Shown here: positions 24,101 to 39,100 of the stretch, piece after piece | How the letters are laid out: each line of letters opens with the position of its first letter | Numbering within the stretch: position 1 is the stretch's first letter | Source: Lentisphaerota bacterium | GTDB taxonomy: Bacteria > Verrucomicrobiota > Lentisphaeria > Oligosphaerales > JABHEG01 | DNA length: 64,000 bases | Reading direction: 5' to 3' | Assembly (NCBI GenBank): GCA_018676675.1 | Contig: JABHEG010000065.1 | Coordinates: forward strand, 62,001 to 126,000 | The notes under the pieces: generated by a model | The model's database searches: none | What the model was told of the DNA's origin: nothing | The model's input: only the letters and a program-made list of their open reading frames with translations | Translations under genes and position numbers: made by a program

Positions 24101-27100
24101 GTGGCCGGCGCCCAAATCCAGATGACGATCCTGGAAACGGGCCGGACGTTCACAGGCCAGACCGACCACCGCGGCAACTACAGCCTGTACTTCCCGGCTC
24201 CCGGCGTCCTCGGAACCTACACGGTCGAGGCGGAAGTGACCGATTTCACCCTCCGTGACACTATTGGCCCGTTGACCTTCAAGGTCGTCCCCGTGCCCCC
24301 GCAACCCTCCTCGCCCGGCTACAACCCACCCGCCCCGCAGGGTCCTGATCTGGTCACGAACTGGTGGAACATCCACTGGACAGGCAGCTGCGTCACGGTG
24401 GATCAGGACATCGCCGTCAGTGCGTACTTTGCAAATGTCGGCAACCAGCCCGCCCACAACGTGCTCGTGCACCTGATCCAGGATGGCGTTGTCATCGACA
24501 CACGCTTCTACACCGTTGTCGAGGCAGGACGCGGCGAGACGATCAACTTCAGCGTCAATTACGCCACGCCCGGGCACCATTCCGTGGGTATTCGAGTCGA
24601 TCCGGAGAACACCATCCCGGAGCTGCGCGAATACAACAACGCCGCCGGCCGTCGGCGTTACGTGTACCCGGCCTTGCCCGACCTCGCGCCGGTTGACATG
24701 TGGTTCAGTGATGCCTCTCCGCTTCAGGGCCAGCCCGTTGACCTGACCTTCCGGGTGCGGAACCTCAACTGCGTCGGCTCTGGCACCACGACCGCCACGA
24801 TCTACGACGTGGTCAACGATGCGTCAACGCTGCTCGGATCACTTCAGATCGACCCGATCGCGTTCCGCGGATATGACCAGCTCTACCTCAATGACATAGC
24901 GTTCGCCACCCCCGGCTGGCACCAGATTGAGATCGTCGTCGACCCGGATGATGTGGTCGCCGAATCCACCGAGACAAACCAGATCTACCACGAGAGCATC
25001 TACGTCGAGCCCACCATGCCCGAGCTCTCGATCTACGGCATCTCGCTCTCCAACTACAACGCCGCGCCCGGCGCCATCGTCAATGCCACCACGACCATTG
25101 CCAACTACGGCAGCGCTGCGGCCAACAGTGTCATGGTCACCTTCTACCGCGACGGCGTGTCCGTGGGCGATCCGGTCGTTGTCTCATCCCTGATAACGGG
25201 CGAGGAACATTTGGTCATATCACCGGATTGGGAAATGGACGGTCTTCCACATCTGATCACAGCCGTTGTCGACGAACTCGATGACATTGCCGAGCTCAAC
25301 GAACTCAACAACGAAACCGACCGAACTATCGGCTACGATTTCGACCCCGATTATTGGCCGTATTACTACTACCATACGGTCACCATCCCCAAGGAGACCG
25401 TGCTCACAATCCGCTGCCGCGTCTACAACCACGGCACGTTCGGCGCGGAAGAAGTCACGGTCAACTTCAAGATCGGCGACTTTGTCATCGGCACCGATGT
25501 CATCCCGCTCTTGCCGGGCAACAACGGCTTTGTGCAGTCGCAGATCATCTACCAGTTCAACGATCCGGGCACCTTCCGGGTAACGGCCGTGGCCGACGCG
25601 CCGGATGCCTTTGCTGAGATCAGAGAGGACAACAACACCGACGGTCTGACGGTCCACGTGTATGATCTCGATCCCGACTTGGAGGTCCTCTCGCAGCACA
25701 TTTCGCCGACCGAGATCAACCCCGACCCGGACGAACCAATCACCATCGTCAGCTCGTTTGTGAACAACGGTCAGGTCTCGGCAGCTCCGTTCCATGTCCG
25801 GTTCTACGTCAACAGCGAACAACTGGGCGATGCAGTCCTGGTCGAGGAGGGGCTGGCCGCCGGAGAGGACGGAAGTGTTCAGGCCACGCTGCCATGGTCT
25901 TCAGGCCTCATTGGGACACACGTGATCCGCGTCATCCTTGACCAAGGCAACCAGATTGCTGAGTACAATGAGACCAACAACGAGGCAAGCCGCGCCATCA
26001 TCGTCGGAGACGCACCTGACCTGACGTTCTCGCCCACCGATCCACTCACACTCTCCGATCCGTCCCCGGTGACTGGGCAGCTGATCACGTTCGCAGCCCG
26101 GGTCAAGAACAACGGCGGCGCGGCCGGTAACGCGCGCGTCACTTTCTATGAAGACGCCGCCGGTAGCCGACAGACCATCGGCGGCGCAGACATCCGCGTT
26201 GCACCGGGCGAGACCGTCACCGCCGAGATCCAGGAGTACCTCCCGGCAACCGTCGGTACTATCGTAGCCATAGTCGGAAACTCGGATCCACCGGAATTCC
26301 ATACGGACAACAACCAGACCAGTATGGAACTCGATGTACGTCTCATCACGGCAAACCCGATCGACGACATCGAGGTAGACGAGGATACGCAGCCATTCGC
26401 CGTCGACACCATGAATCACGTCTTCCTGAACGTGGATGACACCGCCCTGAACGTGCAAGTCGAGACCACCAACCAGGCCCTCACTGTGAGCTTTGACCTG
26501 GACCAGCAGGCCACGCTGCGGATCGCGCCCGATTGGCATGGGGTTGCGACTGTAATTTTGACGGCGACCAACAACTACGAGCAATCCGCACAGGACGCCT
26601 TCACCGTGACCGTCGCCCCCGTCAACGACCCGCCGGCGGCAGAAGACGATACCGTCACGGTCGAGGCCAGCGACACACCGCCGATTGCGATCGATGTTCT
26701 GGGTAACGACACCACTGATCCCGATGCGGACGAGACCCTCACCATCCTGAGCCTGGACACGGCCGGCGTCCAGGGAACGGTCGAGCTCGCCGACAACGAC
26801 ACACGGATCGACTACACGCCGCCGGCGGAGTTCGCAGGTACGGAGCAACTCACCTACACGGCCGGCGACGGCACTCCGGACAGCACGGACAGCGCGACGG
26901 TCACCATCACCGTCCTCCCGGACAACGATGAGCCGACCGACATTCTCCTCTCCCACGATCGTGTGTTCGAATCTGCGGCGAGCGGCACGATTGTCGGTGA
27001 CCTGACCGTAGCTGATCCGGATCCCGGCGACGCGCATGCCCTCACCCTCCTCGATGATGCCCAGGGCCGGTTCGCTCTGGAAGGGGCACAGCTGATCGTC

Positions 27101-30100
27101 TCGAATGCGGCCGAGCTGGCATTTGAGACGGCGACCTGGCACGACGTCACCGTGCGCGCAACCGACCAGGCAGAACAGAGCATCGAGCGCACGCTTCGGA
27201 TCATCGTGCTGAATGATGTCGTCGGCGCAGGATACGCCTTTGTCTGCGACGGTCTGGACGACCATATGGCTGCGGCCCCGATCCCCGCCCGGGAAGCTGG
27301 CCAGCCATTCACGTTGGAGGCCTGGATCCGCCCACTCGTCACAAGAGCCGGCGGAGGCACGAGCGTCCTGGTGACTCGGACGCCGACGGCCACGGGAGAC
27401 GGCGTTGAGCTGGCGCTCGATACCACGACTGGTGTGGTCGAATGGACCCTGTTGAGGGACGGCGCGCCATTGCAGACCGTCAGCGGCACAACGCCGATCA
27501 TGGATGGCAGCTGGCATCACGTAGCCGGCGTTATCGACGACACTACGGCGCGGCTCTTCACCGACGGACGGCCGGATGGAATCGCCACCTTGGGCACCGT
27601 CCCCGAACTCACGGAAGGACGATTGGTGGCCGGCAGTGATCCCGATGGAAACAACGCCTTTGCGGGGGCTATTGACGAGGTGCGGACGTGGGGTATTGCG
27701 CTGCAGGACACGACCGTGCAGCAATGGATGTACCGCACGGTGGCCGAAGACCATCCAGACCTGGCAAGCCTGCTGAGCGCCTGGAGTTTCGACGAGGGAC
27801 AGGGCTCAGATGCCTTCGCAACCGGTGCAACGCCTCACGACGGTGCCCTCCTGAACGTCGATGCTTCCATGGCTTGGCAGATCTCCGGCGCGCCTCTCGG
27901 AGACCATGCCAACATCTCGGTCGGGGCCGCCCACATTCCTCCACGGAACGGTGTACCAATCAGCATCGCGTGGAACAGCTTCCCGTCCGCGGAGGCCGTA
28001 ACTGCCCTGATCGAGACCATCGGCTCACCCATCATCGTGACGGCCCTGCCTCCGCAGCTGGCCGGTCGTTTCTGGGAAATCGATCAACGGTTCAACACGG
28101 CCCCATTCCAGGGCGATCTCACGTTCACCTATGACGCCGTCCCCGGCATCCGCGACGAGACCGCCCTCCTCCTGTTCACCCGCGCGGCCTCCGGATCAGA
28201 CTGGACGCTCGTGGCGGAGGCCGCTGTGGACTCCGGCAACGATGCGTTCGACGGCCTGGGCCGCATAGAACTTCTGGGTGTGTCGGCGTTCAGCCAGTTC
28301 ATCCTGGCCTCCGACAACCCCGTCAACACGTTCACGCCTCAACAAGAACTCCGGGATGACTTCGCCCAGGGAATCCGGCCCGACCTGTGGACGACCGTCG
28401 GGGACTCCAACGTCTACGCGGTGGATGACACGCACAACGAGGTCCGCTTCAGCAAGCCCACAGGCGGCAATGGAGACCTCCAATACGTTGGCCTGCAACT
28501 TCAGCGAGAGATACGCGGGGACTTCGACATCAGGATACGCTTCGCCAATGCCAACATCGGCCGAGTCAATGGAACGCCGGGCAACCAGGTGCAACTGAAT
28601 GTGGTATTCGGGGACCAACTCGTCGCTCTCGTCAGGAGCGATGAAGAGGAACTTGGGGACAACGTCCACGTATGGCTCGATCCCGACGGCACGCTGGAAG
28701 GCACGACACCAAACGCGGCCACGACCGGGACATTGCGGTTAGCCCGTGTCGGGGACCAGGTCACAGCACTGCTCGACGACTTGAGCGTGTTCGCCGGTAC
28801 GCTCAACGGTCTGCCCGTCACGGAGCTCTGGTTCTCCCTGCAGAACAACCGTACTCAGGACGCGATTTCGGTCGCGTTCGCTGACCTGCACGTCGTGGCT
28901 GACGCGATTCTGGACGCACGTACACCCCTGCCCCCCATCGTCACCGCACCTCCCGTCACAACCAACCTGCGCCCGACGTGGGATTGGCAGAGCGGCGGCC
29001 CCGGAGCCAAGGTGTTCCGCTACCAACTCAACGCACAGTCTGAAGGCGGCTGGCAGGAAACACGCCTCCTTGCGCACCAACCCGCCACCGATCTCATCGA
29101 GGGCGCCTACACGCTGTACGTGCAGGAACGGAACGACGTGGGCGCGTGGGCGCCCGCCGGATCTGCCCGTGTCGTGGTCGACACCAGCATCCCAGCCCCG
29201 GTCACATCCCTGGGGGCAGACCCAAGTCACGGCGGCACGCGCATCACCCTCGACTGGAGCGGATACGACGAAGATGCACAGCCCGACGTGGCCCACTACC
29301 GAGTCTACGCCGAAACGGACGTCTACACGAACGTCCAGGCGCTGTCCCCCCTGGAAACCGTCCCTGCCGGGACGTTCACTGCCACCATCGACGGGCTGAC
29401 CAAGGGCACAGAGTACGCCCTTGCCGTAGTGGCTGCGAACGCCAATGGCAACACGTTCGGTGATGTCGTGCCCGTGTTCGCAACGCCTGTCGACATCGTC
29501 CCCCCCGAGCCCCCGACCGCCATCACCATCACAACCACGGACACGGCTCTCACCGTTGGCTGGCAACCGTCCGCGAACAGCGCCGGCGATCTGGCCGGGT
29601 ATCGAGTGCTTGTGGGACAAGGGCAGACGGACGTGCCCGCGAACCAGACGCTGGTCAACGTCGAGGGGCTAACCCCGGCGACGGCCTACTCGGTCGAGGT
29701 CGTCGCGATTGACGACGACAGCAACCCCAGCGTCGCTCTCAGCAGCATGGGCTACACGCTGATGCCCAATCCGGACGGCGTCAGTCTGGCCCCGAACGTG
29801 GGCAAGATCGCCGTCTCCTGGGCCCCGGTCTCGCCGGCTGAAAACATCCGTCACTACGCCGTCTACGCACACGCCAGCGACTTTGCTTCGGTTGCTGGTT
29901 TGACTCCAGCCTTGACCACGCTCACCACGTCCGCCACCGTCACCGGCCTGCAAAGCGGCCAGACCTACTACATCGCAGTAACCACCGTCAACCGTTCGGG
30001 TGCGGAAAACGCAGTCGTCGACACGGTGAGTGGGATCCCCGTTGAGATTCCGCCTTCGCCAGCACAGATTCGCTCTGTTCAGATCCAGAGCCCGGTGGGC

Positions 30101-33100
30101 TACGAGCCCGGCTCACAGGTAGTGGGGATTCTTGATCTCGATACGAGTGCGACCATCCAGAACGTCACCGTGACCGCCAGCATTCAGGACACCACCCCCG
30201 AAGTCGTGGCTGGCACAACGGTCACCGTTGCCGCGACGATCTCCAAATCAGCTCACAACGTGACGACCGTGTCCACAATCCTGCCCCCCGACGTTGTGCA
30301 CGGGCAGTACGCGTTGCACGTGGCCCTGCACGACGCATTCACCGGCGAGCTTCAGGACGCGCAACTGGTTCCCTTCCGCGTGGGAGTGGCTGACCTCGCG
30401 GCCGCCGTTCCCAGCATCGATTTCGGCGACGTCACCATCAACCAAACCGGCACGGCCTCGCTCGAACTGGTCAACACCGGTGACCTCGGCATTGAATTCA
30501 GCGCCTCGGCCGTCGCCCCCTTTGGAGTCAGTCCGGCAGCCGGAATTGTGCCTGCCGACGGAACGCTGGCCCTAATCCTCACCATGAGACCCGCGATCGG
30601 CGGGCCGCAAAGCGATACGTTGATCGTCAACAGCGCACACGCACCGGTAGCCGTCGACTTGCAGGGCAACGGCGTTCAGCCGGTGATCGGCATTGACCCG
30701 GACATGTTCGATGAGGTCGTTGACTACGGTGCGTTCCTCTCACGTGAGCTCATCATCAGCAACACTGGAAACACCGAACTCAACTACAGTCTGGCCGGCA
30801 TCCCCAGAAGCGAGGCCGGACACGCGCTCGCACTCGACGGGGACGGCGATGTCGTCACCGTGCCCCACGCTTCCAGCTTGTCTTTCGTGCATCTCACCGT
30901 CGAAGCCTGGATCAGACCAACCACAACGCCCGGAGCCATCGTCACCAAGACGACCGACGCGACACAGACCGACGGGTTCGGCCTCCTCCTCACCGACACC
31001 GGTACGGACATCGCATTTTTCATCGGCTCGGGTGCGTCCCACGTCGTGACCGCTCCCGTGCCCCAAGCCCCTTGGACCCATGTCGCCGGAACGTTCGATG
31101 GCGACACGATACGCCTGTATGTCAACGGGTCAATGGCTGCCGATTTGACTGTCGATGCGGCATTGGTCTCCTCAAGCACGCCGCTGCTGATCGGCGCAGC
31201 CCCCCAAGGCACGGACTTCAACGGGCGCATCGACAGCCTTCGCGTGTGGAACTACGAGCGCACGGAGGTCCAGGTCCACGCGACCATGATGCGGGCCCTG
31301 ACCGGCTATGAAGCGGGCCTCCGCGGTCTCTGGACCTTCGACGCAGGCGACGGCGGCGACCGTAGTACGTTAGGGAACGATGGGCTCCTGGAAGGAGACG
31401 CTGCCACGGATGTGTCCGGCGCACCGGTCACCGAAACGTGGGGCGCCCTGAGCAAGACGCGCGGAACAGTCGCCCCAGGGGAACAGGATGCTGTGGTGGT
31501 GACCTTCACCGGCAGCGACCCCGGCTTCCACGAACAGAACCTGATCGTGAGCTCGGATGATCCTGCCAACCCAACCATCGCCGTTCCGGTTACCCTCACC
31601 ATCAACGGCGCGGTTGCGACGCCCTCGCCAACCGCCTTCACCCACACCGTGGCAGTTGGCACAGCTATCCCAGTCGATGAACTGACCATTGAGAACCCCG
31701 GTGTTGCCCCACTGCACTACACACTGACCGAGTCCGTCCCCTGGCTGGATCTCGACCGGACGACCGGGACCGTCGAGCCGGGAGAAAATGCCGTGGTTCT
31801 GGTCCAGTTCGACGGCAACACCGATCCCGGCGAGTACACTGCCGACATTGCGCTGGCAAGCGATGACCCGGTCACCCCCAGCATTCTGCTCCCGGCAACA
31901 CTGGTGGTCGCCGGCGGAAACCTGGCGTTAGCTCCCGGCACGATCGCATTCGGGGCCCTGGCCACCGACCGCACGTTACGCCGCGATCTCGTGGTCACCA
32001 ACACCGGCAACGAACCAGTGAATGTCAATGCCATCAACGTCGACGCGCCCTTCTCAGTTGCTAACGCTGCCACCCTCGACCTCGCCCCGGGTGAGCAGGC
32101 CACACTGGACGTCGTGTTCAGCCCAGATGACACGGTCTTCTACAACGAAGAACTCACCCTCGAGACCGCGACGGGGAGCTTCACCGCGCGCCTGACCGGG
32201 ACCGGGGAGCAACCCGCTCCGGCCGCCTCATTCGCACTTACGTTCTACGACTTCGGCCTCGTGCCGATTGGTCACCAGGCCGCGAAAGAGGTGGTCATCA
32301 CCAACACCGGTAACACGACCCTCGACCTTGCTGCCGGAACGAGCGACACGCCACAGTTCACGGTGACCGGTCCGCCTCTTTCACTGGAACCGGGGCAGAA
32401 AGGAACAACGACACTGAACTTCGGACCCGACGCAGTGGCATCCTTCGACGGCAGACTCACGTGGACCTCCAATGCGGGCGACTACCAGGTCCTCGTCATT
32501 GGGCTCGGCTATACCCCCTCGCAACAGCCCAACCTAGCGTTCTCCAGCGTCTCCCCATTCCCGGGGGACACCGGCGTTGCCCCGGGCCTGGGATCGCCTG
32601 ACACGTTCTTCGAGTACCGGGTCATCTACCGGGACGCTGACGGCGACGCCCCCATGGCCGGCTATCCCAAAGTCTGCCTTGACCTGAACGGCGACGGCGA
32701 CTGCCTCGATGACGACGAAGGCGAGTACGTCATGAGCGAAGCGGACGGCGAAGACACCGTCGTGACCGACGGCAAGGTCTTCTCACTGCTCACCACGCGC
32801 CCACTCGACCACCGGCTAGGCTACACATTCCTCGCTTACGACGAACTCGGCAACAAGGCCATCGGCGAAGCCACGGAATACAAATCAGGCCCGACCGTCA
32901 GCGACGACCTGCTCGACATCTCGATCTTCGCCAACGACATCACCTTCACCGATCGCAACCCGGATCCAGGCGAAGAGATCACCATCACCGCGGAGGTCCA
33001 CAACGCCTCCGACTTCCCCACCGAGAACATCTCCGTCCGCTTCTACGAGGAAGACATCTTCATTCAGGAACGCGTGATCCCGCAACTCTTCGCCCACAGC

Positions 33101-36100
33101 TCCTCGACGGTCTCGATCAACCACGTCTTCCCCATAGATCAGTTCTATCCCATTCGAGTGGTCATTGACGAGGTAGGCGACATCGAGGAGGAGAACGAGC
33201 TGAACAACAGCGCAATCCGCCCGGTGGTGGTCGGCGACTTCGCGGTCCCCGGGGCTATCGAGGTCACCGGAGCGCTCAGCAACACGACCGTCTACCCCTA
33301 CGGCACGATGCGGCTTTCCGGCCGTGCCGACTATGTCGATTCGTTTGACTCAGACTCGGACGTCTCCGGGGCACAGGTCGACGTGACAATCATCGAGACG
33401 GGCCAGACCTTCGTCGGCCACACCAACTACAACGGTGGCTTCGCCATTCACTTCCCGGTCCCGGGTATTTCGGGCATCTACACCGTGCGGGCCGAGGTGA
33501 CCGACTTCACCCTGACCGGTGTCGGGCCTGATCTCGAGTTTGAGGTGATCCCCATTCCAGTCGGGAGCGGCGGCTTCACCCCGCCTCCCCCACAGGGTCC
33601 CGACCTTGTCACCAACTACTGGAACCTGCACTGGACAACCCGGTGCGTGACCATCAACACGCCCATCGCCGTCTCAGCCTATTTCGCCAATTCCGGCAAC
33701 CTGCCAGCCGAGAACATCCTCGTTCACCTCACCGCCGATGGGCAGATAGTCGAGACTCGGAACGTGGCCTATCTGGGTGCCGGAAAGGGCACCACCCTCA
33801 CCTTCGATGTCACCTATGAGACCGTCGGAAAACACAACGTAGGTATCCGGCTTGATCCGTACGACAGCATCCAGGAGCTGTGGGAACACAACAACAGCAG
33901 CTCCATTTCCCGGTACGTCTATCCGGTGCTGCCCGATCTGGTGCCCGTGGACATGTACTTCAGCGATCAATCGCCGCTGCAGAACGAGACCATCGACATC
34001 AGCTTCCGTATCCGCAACATCACCTGCTCGCCATCCGCCGATACGGTTGCGCGCGTCTACGATCTGTTCGGAGACGAAGAGCGGTTCATCGGCAACGTGA
34101 GTGTCCCGCCAGTCTGCTGCGGTAACTCCATCTACGTCCGCCTCCCGAACGTCTCGTTCGCGGAGAGCGGCTGGCACCAAGTCAAAGTGGTGGTCGATCC
34201 GGACGACCTCGTGGCCGAGTGGAGCGAGATCAACCAGATCTACTTCGAGAGCCTGTTCGTTGAGCGGGCGACCTCCGAGATCGCTCCGCAGCCGATCCAG
34301 ATCTCTGACGAGGCGCCACCCGTCGGAGGCTCGATCAACCTGTCCACAACGGTCATCAACTCGGGCAGCAGCGCTGCCGAGAATTTCTTCGTGACCTTCT
34401 ACATCGATGACGTCCAGCTCGGTGACCCGGTCTATATCGACTCTCTGGGAGTAGGAGGAAGCCGGCAGGTGGCCTCGGCCGTCTGGGCAGTTGTCGCTGG
34501 CGGACATGAGGCCAGAGTGGTGGTCGATGAGGAAAATGTCGTCCCCGAACTGAACGAACTGAACAACACTCGGATGCGCATCCTCGGGCCGGATGTCACC
34601 GCGACCTTTGGGTGGCCTTACTCGGTCAGCATTCCGGTGGAGACCATTCTGGACATCCGGCCGCGGATCGGCAATGGCGGATCGTTTGCGGTCGACAACG
34701 TAGGGGTCTCCTTCAGACTCGACGGGGCCCTGATCGGCACGGACGTGATCCCCCACATCGCCGCCGGGGCTTTCACACATCCCCTCGTCTCACACCAGTT
34801 CAACACGGTGGGCTCCTACACTGTCACGGTGTTCGCGGACTATCCGGATGACATCGTGGAGATCCATGAGGACAACAACACCGCCCTCTTGCGCGTGCAC
34901 GTCTATAACCGGAACCCCGACCTGGAAATCCTGTCTCAGCACATCGCCCCAGGCGAAATCAACCCCGATCCGGGCGAAGAGGTGAGCATTCTAGCGACCA
35001 TACTCAACCGCGGATCCGTGTCATCCGACGGGTTCTACGTGGCCTTCTACGTAAACAGTGAGCTTTTCGGTGAGCGCATCTGGGTTGAAGGCCTGAGTGC
35101 TAACGACGACCGCGCCTCGTCCACCACGGTTGTCGCTACCGAGACGTTCTCCTCCGAGCTGATCGGCACCCATGTGGTACGCGTCAAGATCGACGAGGAA
35201 AACAGCGTCGGTGAAGTGAGTGAGACCAACAATGAAGCCAGCCGCGCCCTCGTCGTCGGCGACGCACCCGACCTCACGTTCCCCGAAACCGACGCCATCA
35301 CCATGTCAAACACGACCCCCGATGTCGGCGAACTGCTGACCATCACAGCCAACATCAAGAACAACGGCGGCGCCGCAGGCACTGCCTCAGTCACCTTCTA
35401 CCACCTCCTCGGCGAGGCACGGCTCTTCCTCAACACCGTCTCCCTGTCGGTTGAGCCGGGAGAGACCGCACCGGCCGTCATCCAGACAACATTGGCCGAC
35501 GACTACGGCGACATCGAGGTGATCGTTGAGAACTCGATTCCCGCTGAGTTCGACACGAACAACAACACGGCCAGCATCCCCTTTGGCGCCCGCCTGCGCA
35601 TTGTCTCACCCATCGACGACATCACGGTCCTCGAAGATGAGGGAACAATCACGGTCGCGGACCTAGACACCGTCTTCGAAGACAACCCCGACAGCATTGT
35701 CGTCTACGAGGCGCAATCCAGCCAGGGGGACGTGGTCCCGGCGATCTCTCAGGCGGCGGCACTCAGCCTCGTAATCCAGCCTGATTGGTACGGCGAAGCA
35801 ACCATCGATGTCACCGCAACCAACAACCTGGGCTACGATGAGACCGACTCATTCGTCCTCACCGTCACCCCGGTTAACGACGCGCCGACCGCACAGGCTG
35901 ACGCCTTCACGGTCGATGGGAACAGCGCGACCGTCACACTCGACGTCCTCGCCAACGACACCTTCGCACCCGACGCAGACGAGACCCTCACCGTCCTCCG
36001 GCTTGTCTCGTCCCCGGTCTTCGGCAATGCCAGCGTAAGCGCTGACGGACGCGCGATCCACTACAGCCCCAACGAAGACTTCCTGGGCAAGGACGTGTTC

Positions 36101-39100
36101 AGCTACGAAGTCGGGGACGGGACGAGTGGCAGCAAGGACCAGGCCGCCATCACCGTAAGCGTGCTGCCAGTGGTGCCCGGAGCCGGCAGCGCCCTCGCTC
36201 TCAACGGGATCGACGAATACGTCGACTGCGGCAGCGGGACCGCCCTCACCGGTATGTCTGAGTTCACTCTCGAGGCCTGGGTCAGACCGAGCGCCATCGA
36301 CCAACACCGGGTGATCCTCTCAACCTTCGGTCCATCCCTCGCCTCAGGCGGTTACCAGCTCTCCGTCACCGGAGGCGGGACAGGCTACTGTCAGTTCAAC
36401 GTCGCATTCCGCAGTGTAGGGGACTTCATCGACCGCTCTCTCAACAGTGCGACACTCGTCGAAGCCGACGTCTGGACGCACCTCGCTGCTGTCGTCGTCG
36501 ATAACGAAGCCGGCGTGGATGTCACGCTGTTCGTGAATGGCCGGGAGGACGCCCAGGCAACATTCCCGGGGCTGGATATCTCTTACGAGAACCTCTCCCC
36601 ACTTTATATCGGCAGCAACATCGACGGCGTCCCTGACGGAGCCCTGGCCGTCACCCGCGAATTCGCCGGTGACATTGATGAAGTCCGGATCTGGCATACA
36701 GCGCTCGACGAAGCGACCCGACTTGACTGGCTCAACCGCAAGGTCACGTCCGAACACCCCGACTACCTGAACTCCCTGGGAGCGTACTGGCGGTTTGACG
36801 AGCCCGACGGAGTCACCATGCGCGATGGGTCTGCCAACGCCAACGATGGGACGCTGGTGAACGCTGATGCGTCGGTCCGCGTCTTGTCCGGAGCCATCGT
36901 CGGCGACCGGGCACTGGCCGGTTCAGGCGACGCCCAGAACATCGACGTCGCCGCAGGTGTTCAGGCAGATCTGGCCTGGCAGGATGGCCCCGGCCCGGAT
37001 GCGCTCTTCGCAGTCGTTCAGAACGACGTCATTCCCACTCTGGACGACGGTCTCCTTCCCGGCTACTCAGCCGCGCACTGGGAGGTATGGCTTGCCCATG
37101 AAGAAGCGCCCTTCACTGCCGATGTCGTCATTCACTTCGATGGCCTGCCCGGCATCGGCAACGAGGACGCTCTTCAGCTCTACACCCGCCCGTCCGCCAC
37201 GGCAACACCGTGGGCAGCCGTGACCGGTGCGACCATCGACAACAGCGGTGATCCGGCCGACGGTATCGGCACAATAACGGCTCCGGGACTCACCGGATTC
37301 AGCCAGTTCATCCTCACCAGCGGCGATTCCGCCAACCCGCTCTCAACCGACATCACGATCACCTCTGATCGCTTCGTCGCGAGCAGCGACACCGATCTCG
37401 AAGGGCGTAGGGTCATCGTCGGCGACGGGCAGAACCCGGTCACCCTCACCGTCGAAGGCCCTCATGAGTTGGCTGACCTGATCGTCCGGCCATACGCCAC
37501 CGTCACGCACCCCCCAATCACCCCGAGCGCCCCAGACGGCCTCCTCCTCACCGTCAAGGGTAACGTGACCATCGAGGCCGGTGGTCACATCAGCGCCGAT
37601 GGTGGCGGCTATCTTGGCGCAAACCAAGGCACGAACACCGAGGACTTCGGGGAGACGCTTGATCACGCCCCGGGCAGCACGGTCCCAGCTGGCGGCTCTC
37701 ACGCAGGCTCTGGCGGCTCACCCGGCAGCAGCGCAGCCCAGTACGGTGACACACCCGCGCCAGTCACGGCAGGCGGCGGCGGGGGCGGCATAGGACCAGC
37801 CGGTAACGGCGGAGGCATCATCTTCCTCACGGTCGAAGGTACACTCACCGTCGATGAGGGCGGCACGATCTCAGCCAACGGGACCAGCCCGGACACACCT
37901 CAGACGATGGCTGGCGGCGGAGCTGGAGGAAGTATACGCATCACCACTGTGACGATCGCCGGATCGGGAACGATCGCGGCCAACGGCGGAACGGGCGCTG
38001 GTGACGCGGACATCGCGACCGGCGGAGGCGGCGGAGGGCGGGTCACTGTCGTGGCCCAAGAGCACGGGCTGTTCACCGGAACCATCAACGCGTCAGGCGG
38101 TACGGGCGGCACCGGCGGGAACGGTGGCGGAGCCGGAACGGTCTGGCTCAAAACGGTCGGCGAATCCCTCGGCGAGCTGCATGTCGACAACGCCGGCGTT
38201 GCCTCGGCAATGACCCCCACGCAGATCACGGACATCACGTCGGTCAAGGCATTGACGGTCAGCAACGCAGCGGCCGTGACCACCACGGGCCTCTCACGAG
38301 CCGACACGACTCTGGTCGAAGCCGGCGCTTCCCTGCAAACCGATGTGACATCGGTGGTCGATCTGACCATCGATAGCGCCGTACTTGAACAGACCTCCCC
38401 GAACGCGAAGCTCGTGGTCACCGGTGACCTGAACGTGCTCCAGGGAGGAACAATCACGCACCGGATCGCGACGATCGCGACCACGTACAAGGTCAACATG
38501 GAAGTCAGAGGCAACGCCACCATCGACAGTGACAGCGCTATCGATGCAGACGGTCGAGGCTACCTGGGCGGGAGCCAACCCGGCAATCCCTCCTCCGTGG
38601 GCTACACCAGCGGAAACATACCGACGGACGTCACAACAGACGCCGCCGGTGGAAGCCACGGCGGGCCGGGCGGCGCTCAGACAAGCACCTACGACAGTCC
38701 TGTCGACCCGACCCAGCCCGGTGCAGGAGGAAGCGCCGGCACTGGCCCGGGGGGGAACGGCGGCGGGGTCATACGTCTTGTCGTGTTGGGAAGGCTGCAC
38801 AACGACGGTCGCATCTCGGCGAACGGCAACGCCGCGCCACAGTCCGAAGCAGGTGGTGGAGCAGGTGGAGCGGTCTACCTGCATCTGCCTGACTTCCTGG
38901 GCACGGGGACGATCAGCGCCAACGGTGGAGATACAGGCCACGCAACCGCTGCCCAGACGCACGGGGGCGGCGGTGGGCGGATCGCCATCTACTACACCTC
39001 GACACCTTCCTTTACCGGTCCGATTGAGTGCCGCGGCGGAAGTGGCGCAAACGGCGGCCAAAATGGAGGTGCGGGAACGGTCTACCGGAAAGAAGCAGAC

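Noticed and set aside
15803..37000. Long minus-strand open frames inside the giant gene, for example 25901-27754 and 33674-34780
   Set aside because: They are antisense to well-defined domains (CARDB, LamG, cadherin-like), have low-complexity Arg/Val/Asp composition and no family match. Such shadows are expected in GC-rich coding sequence.
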